35,838 nt of DNA from Roseateles chitinivorans (GTDB taxonomy: Bacteria; Pseudomonadota; Gammaproteobacteria; Burkholderiales; Burkholderiaceae_C), in contig NZ_PEOG01000061.1 in NCBI RefSeq assembly GCF_002761755.1, forward strand, positions 1 through 35,838, read 5' to 3'. This document shows, piece by piece, positions 23,131-29,017 of this stretch. The position numbers were made by a program, and so were the translations under genes. Positions within the stretch are counted from its first letter, which is position 1. Every line of letters begins with the position of its first letter. The notes below the pieces were generated by a model that saw only the letters and a list, made by a program, of their open reading frames with translations, did not search any database and was not told where the DNA came from.

Positions 23131-23983
23131 AACGCAGGGGCAGCCCGACGCCATAGGCGTTGGCGCCCCCTGCCGGCTCGACCGTCTCGACCCGGGCCAT
23201 CCAGCCGCGCGTCATCGCCACCGGCAGCCAGGCGCTGAAATCGAAGGCGGCGCCGGCCAGCTGAAGCGCTCGCTCGAGGTCGTGCCCGGCGAGGAGCGCC
23301 TCGAACCAGCGCAGCGCGGCCATGTTGATCGCCATCACCCGGCCATGCCAGCCGTCGCGCCAGGCGATCAGCGCCTCGCGCGCGCCGTTCCCGAAGGCCT
23401 CCTTCGGCAGCTCGAGCAAGCCTCGCAGCGACGGTGCGTGGCAGCGATGCAGCGCCAGGTGCTCCGCCAGCACCAGCCGCACCGCCGCGGCCGGCAGGCG
23501 TCCCAGCAGGACCAGCGAACCGGGGTCCTGCAACGGATCCGGAAGGCGCTCGACCTGGTGGAGGTTCCATTCGAGGCGCGCCAGCGCGGTCCACAGCGGC
23601 GGCAGCCCGACCGCCTCGGATTCGGCGAGCAGGCCGATGAGCGCCTCGCCCCAGCTGGCGAGGTCGCCCTGGACCGGCGGATGACGGCGCCAGCAGGTCC
23701 AGGCCAGCGCCGCGAAGCTGCCAGGCTGGTGAGCCTCGACCCGCTCGCGCAGGCGCGGATAGACCGCGGTCAGCGCCCGCTCGGCCCGGACACCGGCCTG
23801 GACACGGTACAGGCGCAGCGCCTGCGCCAGCCCGCCCGAGAGCGCCGGCAGCGCATGCAGGCCCACCGGCGCCAGGGCCAGGGCCTCGGAGTCGGAGGAC
23901 GCGAGCAGGGTGTCGGCCAGCCGGCCCTGGCGTTCGAGCAGCTTGCGCCGCCCGTTCTGTTCGTCGATCTCATGCCGCGTCAT
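23108..23983 (-). CDS. HvfC/BufC-like (DUF2063) MNIO partner protein
   Basis: 291 residues. The N-terminal part follows the HvfC/BufC pattern: 'LAQALRLYRVQAGVRAERALTAVYPRLRERV' and then 'WRRHPPVQGDLASWGEALIGLL' and 'LWTALARLEWNLHQVE'. The C-terminus 'LAGAAFDFSAWLPVAMTRGWM' is the usual ending. In bufferin and HvfABC operons this protein partners the MNIO enzyme and is thought to present the precursor peptide. Here it overlaps the DUF692-like gene by 14 bases, so the two are almost certainly coupled. It converges with tolA, overlapping by 23 bases. The family assignment is from recalled patterns; the function in this operon is inferred. Confidence 0.8.
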   Translation of the reverse strand: MTRHEIDEQNGRRKLLERQGRLADTLLASSDSEALALAPVGLHALPALSGGLAQALRLYRVQAGVRAERALTAVYPRLRERVEAHQPGSFAALAWTCWRRHPPVQGDLASWGEALIGLLAESEAVGLPPLWTALARLEWNLHQVERLPDPLQDPGSLVLLGRLPAAAVRLVLAEHLALHRCHAPSLRGLLELPKEAFGNGAREALIAWRDGWHGRVMAINMAALRWFEALLAGHDLERALQLAGAAFDFSAWLPVAMTRGWMARVETVEPAGGANAYGVGLPLRFTRGVGR

Positions 23984-24929
23984 CGTCGGACTCCTGGAAC
24001 TGGATGGGAAAGCTGTCCCGGCCGCGCCGGTCCTGCCGCGGCGGCGGCGGTGCGATGACCTCGCGGTCGAAGGCCTGCTGCTCGCGGCGCGCCCGCGCGA
24101 CCTCCTCGGTCAGCGTCGCCAGCGACGGCGGTGAGCGTCCGCGGTCGACCACCGTCGGCCGTGCGCCGATGCGGCCCAGCGCGTGGCGGTAGAGCGACCA
24201 GACGTCCTCGCCGACCGGATCGCCCTGCCCGCCGAAGGCCACCTCCTGCACCTGCGAATGGCCGGCCAGGTGGTACTGCCCGACGACGGCCGGATCGATC
24301 TCGTCCAGCCAGGCGAGGCCGGCCTGCACGCAGGCCTCGTCCCGCTGGCCGCGATTGAGCGCATTGACGATCAGGCTGCCCAGGTTGACCAGGATCCCAC
24401 AGCCGGTGCGCCGCGCCAGCGCATTGAAGAACGCGGGCTCGCTCAGGGCGTCCTCGTCCCACGCGAGGCAGGTCGCGATCGGCTCCATCAGGATCTGCCG
24501 CCCCAGCGCTTCCTGCGCCGCGTCGACATGGTCCGCCAGCAGCGACAGGCTGCGCTCGCTGAAGGGAATCGGCAGCCGCGCGTGCAGGTGGATCGGCGCT
24601 CCGGGTCGATGCACGCGGTTGAAGCAGGCGTATTCGGACACCTGGCCCGGCTGCACCGCGTCGACCAGTTTCCTCACCTGCCGCAGGTGAGCGCCGTCGA
24701 TGCCGATCGCCGAGCCCAGTCCCAGGCCCACGCCGTGCAGGCTCAGGGGAAACCGCCGCGCGGCCTCCAGCAGCAGCTGGCGGGCAGCGCCGCCGGGCGC
24801 CAGGAAGTCTTCGGTGACGACCTCGAGGAAATCGATGCCGGCCGCGCCGCGGACCATCGCCTCCTGGTAATGAGGCTGCCGCCACGCGATGCCGACGGCC
24901 ACCGGCCACAAGGGGGCGCCGGCCCTCAT
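23970..24929 (-). CDS. DUF692 / MNIO-family protein with degenerate metal-binding motifs
   Basis: 319 residues. The scaffold is clearly DUF692 (multinuclear non-heme iron oxidase, as in MbnB/BufB): 'DFLEVVTEDFL', 'FPLSLHGVGLGLGSA', 'RTGCGILVN', 'YHLAGH' and 'EDVWSLYRHALGRIGARPTVV'. H65, E149, H220 and H224 are kept. Other usual ligand positions are changed: the 'SEHL' histidine is Y100 in 'VSEYACF'; 'LLDVNN' reads 'ILVNLGS' (N182); 'NHG' reads 'NRG'; 'IDTHDHPV' reads 'FGGQGDPV' (232-239); the Glu after 'PTLV' is D262. A normal three- or two-iron site seems unlikely. ATG 24929 overlaps the peptide-gene stop (ATGA). It may be an inactive paralogue or bind a different cofactor. Confidence 0.88.
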   Translation of the reverse strand: MRAGAPLWPVAVGIAWRQPHYQEAMVRGAAGIDFLEVVTEDFLAPGGAARQLLLEAARRFPLSLHGVGLGLGSAIGIDGAHLRQVRKLVDAVQPGQVSEYACFNRVHRPGAPIHLHARLPIPFSERSLSLLADHVDAAQEALGRQILMEPIATCLAWDEDALSEPAFFNALARRTGCGILVNLGSLIVNALNRGQRDEACVQAGLAWLDEIDPAVVGQYHLAGHSQVQEVAFGGQGDPVGEDVWSLYRHALGRIGARPTVVDRGRSPPSLATLTEEVARARREQQAFDREVIAPPPPRQDRRGRDSFPIQFQESDDDAA

Positions 24930-25201
24930 GACGACGCCTTCGCGCCGCGGATGACGCCGCCGACGACACCGCCGATGGACCCCGACCCGCTCGTCACGCC
25001 GGACGGCGTTGGCGGGAGGTACTGCCAGTCGTCCGGCAGGTGGCCGGTCGCCGCCTCGGCTGACAAATCTGAAGGATCGTTCTGACCTGCCTTGATGAGG
25101 CCATACCACCTCTTGGTGTCGCGACCGTCAGGGGCATGGGCCGAGGTGCCCGCCGCCAGCGCGGCCGTCAGCGCGGCGAGGATGATGTGGCGTGTGGTCA
25201 T
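24926..25201 (-). CDS. Small secreted cysteine-free protein, candidate substrate of the DUF692/HvfC-like pair
   Basis: 91 residues from ATG 25201, which has GGAG 6 bases upstream. A cleavable signal peptide is obvious (MTTRHIILAALTAALAAGTSAHA, cut after AHA). The mature ~68 residues contain 'KRWYGLIKAGQNDPSDL', 'DDWQYLPPTPSG' and a glycine/valine-rich tail 'GSGSIGGVVGGVIRG'. No cysteine occurs at all, unlike bufferin (DUF2282) or methanobactin-like precursors. Its stop overlaps the DUF692-like start, placing it first in a three-gene operon where the MNIO precursor peptide is normally encoded. I do not recognise the family; precursor status is inference from position and size. Confidence 0.75.
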   Translation of the reverse strand: MTTRHIILAALTAALAAGTSAHAPDGRDTKRWYGLIKAGQNDPSDLSAEAATGHLPDDWQYLPPTPSGVTSGSGSIGGVVGGVIRGAKASS

Positions 25202-25341
25202 GAACAACTCCGAGGGACGGGGCCTGGCCCCGCGAGGGTGGATGGATCGGCGCGTCGCCGGATCTCATCGATCCACCAGCCGCGCGCCGGGGCCCTCAGT
25301 TGTCGACCTCTCCCGCCCGTTTGGCGCCGGGTCGGTGTTCA

Positions 25342-25355
25342 TTGACAAGGATCAA
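25342..25355. promoter_or_regulatory. FNR/ANR-type palindrome upstream of the DUF692-like operon
   Basis: TTGACAAGGATCAA on the plus strand, TTGATCCTTGTCAA on the minus: TTGAT-N4-GTCAA, one mismatch from the FNR/ANR consensus TTGAT-N4-ATCAA. It lies in the 186-base gap between the LysE-type gene (ending at 25388) and the small-protein start at 25201, centred about 147 bases before that start. Only the small-protein operon has its start next to this gap. I see no convincing -10 box at the distance expected for class II activation (around 25314-25319), so direct activation is unproven. Confidence 0.5.
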
Positions 25356-25387
25356 GCGCGCTGACGCCCTCCCCGCGCGCCGGCGCC

Positions 25388-26050
25388 TCAGCCCATCGAC
25401 GCCATGCCCGCCTGATGCCACGCCTGCCACGCGGTATAGAGCGCGGTCACCCACAGCAGCAGCCCCACGGCGCGCAGCAGCAGCCGCTGGCGCCGCAGGC
25501 CGGCGGCGTCGGCGGTGCCGAGCCGGCGACGCCCGCCCGCGGCCAGCCAGGCCAGACCGCCGTAGACGCCGATCTGCGTCGCGGCGGTGACGATGCCGAT
25601 CGCGCCGAGCTGCAGTGCCAGCCCGCCGCGCTCCGGATGCACGAACTGCGGCAGCACCGCCAGGCTGAAGAGATAGGCCTTGGGATTGAGCAGGTTGGTC
25701 AGCATCGCGCCGAAGAAGGCCGAGTGGGCGCGGGGACCGTCCGCGAGCTGCGCCTGGGTCGCGCCGGGTTCTGCGCGCATCAGGCCCCAGCCGAGCCAGC
25801 CCAGATAGATCGCGCCCGCCACCAGCATCGTCGTGAATGCGCCGGGCAGCGCCTGCAGCAGCAGGGCCAAGCCCATGGCGCCCATGGCGAGGTGGCAGAA
25901 CGCACCGGCGACCACGCCGCCCAGCGCGGCAAGGCCCGCGCGGAGTCCGCCGGTCAGGCTGTGGCCGACGACGAAGGCCATGTCCATGCCCGGGATCAGC
26001 ACGATGCCGAGCACCAGGGCGAAATAGAGCGTGAGTTCGGCGGCGGTCAT
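25388..26050 (-). CDS. LysE/RhtB-family amino-acid or metabolite exporter
   Basis: 220 residues with about six hydrophobic helices. The N-terminus 'LTLYFALVLGIVLIPGMDMAFVVGHSLTGGLRAGLAALGGVVAG' contains the LysE-family pattern (P-G-P/M-x-D and the G-x-x-x-G-x-x-x-G helix), and 'FFGAMLTNLLNPKAYLFSLAVLPQFV' is the second family block. Such proteins export amino acids or homoserine lactone-like compounds from the cytoplasm; the substrate cannot be told. The ATG at 26050 has AGAGGAGA upstream. It is on the same strand as the small-protein operon and pcp, but 186 and 122 bases away respectively, so probably separate. Confidence 0.88.
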   Translation of the reverse strand: MTAAELTLYFALVLGIVLIPGMDMAFVVGHSLTGGLRAGLAALGGVVAGAFCHLAMGAMGLALLLQALPGAFTTMLVAGAIYLGWLGWGLMRAEPGATQAQLADGPRAHSAFFGAMLTNLLNPKAYLFSLAVLPQFVHPERGGLALQLGAIGIVTAATQIGVYGGLAWLAAGGRRRLGTADAAGLRRQRLLLRAVGLLLWVTALYTAWQAWHQAGMASMG

Positions 26051-26172
26051 CGGGGTCTCCTCTTCTGGTTGAGGAGACGCAGGGTAGGCGCGGGTCCTGT
26101 CAGGTTACGGCAGGAGCCTGGCTGCGCGCGGCTCCGGCCTGCCGCGTCGGTCGTCCAGCCGGATCGTCAGGC

Positions 26173-26811
26173 TCAATCCAGTTGCCCGCCACCGGCGCGG
26201 ATCTCCTCCGACGTCAGCGCGACCTCGAGCGCCACCCGCGTGGCGGCCAGCAAGGTGTCCAGCGGGAGGCTGGGCGCGCCGGGGTGACGGGCCGCCTGCT
26301 CCGGCAGGTAGGGGATGTGCATGAAGCCACTGCGCGCGCGATGGTCCTTCAGGAGATGCTGCAGGCCGTAGAACAGGTGATTGCAGACGAAGGTGCCGGC
26401 GGTCTGCGACACCGAGGCGGGGAATCCCCGCGCCCGCAGCGCCGCGACCATCGCCTTGATCGGCAGCGTCGTGAAGTAGGCGGCCGGCCCGCCCGGAACC
26501 ACCGGTTCGTCGATGGGCTGAGCGCCGGCGTTGTCGGGGATCCGGGCGTCGTCGACGTTGATCGCGATCCGCTCCAGCGACAGGTCGCAGCGACCGCCGG
26601 CCTGACCGATCGCCAGCACCACCGACGGCTTCACCCGCGCCAACGCCTCGTCCAGCCGCCTCAGCGCCGCGCCGAAGACGCAAGGCAACTGGACCGCCAC
26701 GACGCGCGCGCCGCCGACGACCTCGCCGTTGAGCGCCCGGGCCAGTTCCCAGGAGGGATTGATGGCTTCGCCGCCGAACGGCTCGAACCCGGTCACCAGC
26801 AGGTTGTTCAT
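26173..26811 (-). CDS. pcp: Pyroglutamyl-peptidase I
   Basis: 212 residues, the usual C15 peptidase length. It removes N-terminal pyroglutamate from peptides. The start 'MNNLLVTGFEPFGGEAINPSWELARAL' is diagnostic. The catalytic triad is visible: Glu in 'DLSLERIAIN', Cys in 'AGTFVCNHLFYG', His in 'GFMHIPYLPEQ'. ATG 26811 is chosen over the longer open frame because homologues begin MxxxLVTGFEPFGG. A TAGACT box lies 8 bases ahead, so the transcript may be leaderless. Divergent from the M66 protease gene. Confidence 0.95.
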   Translation of the reverse strand: MNNLLVTGFEPFGGEAINPSWELARALNGEVVGGARVVAVQLPCVFGAALRRLDEALARVKPSVVLAIGQAGGRCDLSLERIAINVDDARIPDNAGAQPIDEPVVPGGPAAYFTTLPIKAMVAALRARGFPASVSQTAGTFVCNHLFYGLQHLLKDHRARSGFMHIPYLPEQAARHPGAPSLPLDTLLAATRVALEVALTSEEIRAGGGQLD

Positions 26812-26819
26812 GGTCGGCG

Positions 26820-26825
26820 AGTCTA
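26820..26825 (-). promoter_or_regulatory. -10-like box directly before pcp
   Basis: On the minus strand TAGACT is followed by 8 bases and the ATG, the same hexamer as before ribD. This would start the transcript at about the start codon. No clear -35. Confidence 0.35.
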
Positions 26826-26929
26826 GCCGCGCGGACGGCTTGAGCGAACTCAACCCGCCCCCTCGCCCTAGGCGAACCGGGAAGGTGCCCCGCAAGACTG
26901 CGCGGGTCCCCAAATCCCGCCTGCCTGCC

Positions 26930-28897
26930 ATGCGTTCAATCTCCCGTGCCCGCCGGTCCCCATCGAGCACCCGTCCCTCGATCTCCTCACGCGCCGGCCG
27001 CGCTGTCGGTGTCGCGCTCACCCTCGCCGCCCTGATGACCGCCTGCGGCGGCGATGGCGGTCATGACCGCGCCACCGGCGACATGCCCCGCCTCGGCTCT
27101 TTGAGCCTGCAACGTCTGGAAGTCGCCCAGACCCATCTGCTGCCAGACGGCGTGCGCGTCTGGGCGCCACCGACCCCGGCCAATGCCTCCGAGTCGCTGC
27201 ATCTGGTGGGCGCGCGCGAGGCGCTGGCGCTGGTCCAGCTGTCGGCGGTCAACGCCGAACAGCCCGTGCTCGAAGGCCTGATCGACGGCCGGTCGCTCGG
27301 CACCGTCCCGCTCCGCCCACCGTCGCAGTTGCCGGCGACCGAAGCTGGCGGTCCGGCCTACGCGACCGACCTGCACAGCGCGCTGCTGCCGGCCGCCTGG
27401 CTCAAGCCGGGCCTGAGCTTGCGTGCCAAGGCCGCCAATTACTCCGCGGGCGAGGCGCGCGCGGTCGAGGTCGGGGCCGACATGCCCTTCACCGTGCGCG
27501 TGCTGCCCTTCTACCTGTTCGGCGCGGACGAAACCAATTCCGGCCGTCCGCTGAGCGTGACCGGCGCGCCGCCGGCCGACGCCATCGCGGAGATGTTCGC
27601 GAAATGGCCCGTCGCCCGGCTCGACGCGGTGAACCACCCGGCGCGGCTCGTGCAATGGCCGAGCCTGGTGATCGAGCCCCGCAAGGACGCGAGCGGCCAG
27701 CCGCGGGCGGCCTATGTCGCGCGCTCGACCGGCGACTACCAGGACGGCTTCGCCGGACTGGCGGGCGTGCTGGGGGTGCTGGGCGCCCTGCGCGGCGCGA
27801 ATGGCGATGGCCCGTTGCCGGTCCAGTACTACGCGCCGCTGCTCGCGCTGGACCGCGCCGGCCACTACCAGGGTGCCGGTGGCGGGCTGGGCGGTGGCAG
27901 CAATGGCGCCGGCGACGAGCACTACACCGGCATCTTCATCCACGAGCAAGGTCACGCCTTCGGCCTGCCGCACGTGGGCGACGCCTACGACGATGGGCGC
28001 TATCCCTATGCGTGGGGCAGCCTGAACGGCTCGACCTGGGGCTACGACGCCCACCGCAAGGAGTTGCTGGCGCCCTTCGTGCCGTCCACGGCGGCGTCGT
28101 ACGCCAGCTGCAAGTCCCACGCTTTCGGCGGCAAGCCGCGGACGCTGGACGAGGTGGGCCGATGCGTCAAGCAAGACCCGATGCAGAGCGGCGCGGGCGA
28201 CCAGGCCGCCGGCTACCGCTATGCCACCTTCTCGGACTACAGCACGGCCGTCATGCAGCGCTACTTCGAAGGCCGCACGACGCTGGACAGCCACGGCAAG
28301 CACCTGCCGGACGGGCGGCTGGTGGCCGACCCCGCCTTCGCGAGCGGCTACAAGCAGTGGGACACGATCGACAAGCGCTGGGTCGAGGCATCGACGACCA
28401 CCGCTTCCGGCGGCCTCTACGGCCTGGACCGCGGCCTGCCCTGGCAACGCGACCGGCCGGTGCATGCCATCGTGGTGACCATCAGCAACGCGGGCACCGC
28501 CGGTGCCACGCAGATCTACCCGCCGCTGAGCTTCACCGGCAACCTGCTACGCGGCATCGACCCGACCGTGGCCGAGGATCGCGCGAGCATCGTGCCCGAC
28601 ACCTCGGTCAACCCCTGGTACTGCCGCAACGGCGGCTGCGACTTCACGCTGCGCCTGACCTACGCGGACGGCAGCGTCCGGCATCGGCTGCTGCAGGGCG
28701 GATTCCGCCCCTTCAACCAGGCACGCGGCACACCGTCGGCCGCCAGCCTCGACCCCCTCGACCGGGCCAGCTTCCGGCTGTTCGCGGTTCAGGTGCCGGG
28801 CGAGCAAGGCCTGACCCGCATCGAGCTGCTCGAAACCCCGATGGCCTGGGAAGGCCTGCCTGCAGTGCCACGCGTGCTGGCCGAGCGCTCCCTCTGA
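26930..28897 (+). CDS. M66-family (StcE-like) zinc metalloprotease lipoprotein
   Basis: 655 residues from ATG 26930. The Arg/Ser-rich N-terminus leads to a signal helix and lipobox 'LMTACGG' (C39), so it is probably a lipoprotein. 'LEVAQTHLLPDGVRVW...SLHLVGAREALALV' matches the N-terminal region of M66 proteases. The catalytic motif is HEQGHAFGLPH (H338, E339, H342, H348). The family includes StcE, TagA and dictomallein, which cut mucin-type glycoproteins. The downstream part has cysteine pairs and ends in a beta-rich domain. Several in-frame start codons precede 26930; this ATG gives the most normal signal peptide. The substrate here is unknown. It is divergent from pcp, with a 118-base gap. 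Confidence 0.88.
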   Translation: MRSISRARRSPSSTRPSISSRAGRAVGVALTLAALMTACGGDGGHDRATGDMPRLGSLSLQRLEVAQTHLLPDGVRVWAPPTPANASESLHLVGAREALALVQLSAVNAEQPVLEGLIDGRSLGTVPLRPPSQLPATEAGGPAYATDLHSALLPAAWLKPGLSLRAKAANYSAGEARAVEVGADMPFTVRVLPFYLFGADETNSGRPLSVTGAPPADAIAEMFAKWPVARLDAVNHPARLVQWPSLVIEPRKDASGQPRAAYVARSTGDYQDGFAGLAGVLGVLGALRGANGDGPLPVQYYAPLLALDRAGHYQGAGGGLGGGSNGAGDEHYTGIFIHEQGHAFGLPHVGDAYDDGRYPYAWGSLNGSTWGYDAHRKELLAPFVPSTAASYASCKSHAFGGKPRTLDEVGRCVKQDPMQSGAGDQAAGYRYATFSDYSTAVMQRYFEGRTTLDSHGKHLPDGRLVADPAFASGYKQWDTIDKRWVEASTTTASGGLYGLDRGLPWQRDRPVHAIVVTISNAGTAGATQIYPPLSFTGNLLRGIDPTVAEDRASIVPDTSVNPWYCRNGGCDFTLRLTYADGSVRHRLLQGGFRPFNQARGTPSAASLDPLDRASFRLFAVQVPGEQGLTRIELLETPMAWEGLPAVPRVLAERSL

Positions 28898-29017
28898 CCG
28901 ATCAGCCCGGACTGGCAGGCACGCCGCCTGCTTATCCGGGTAGTGGGTCCCCCACAAACGAGTTACTCTCCCGCCCTATATCTGCCTGGACACAGAACTC
29001 TGCGGAGACCGCCCCCT

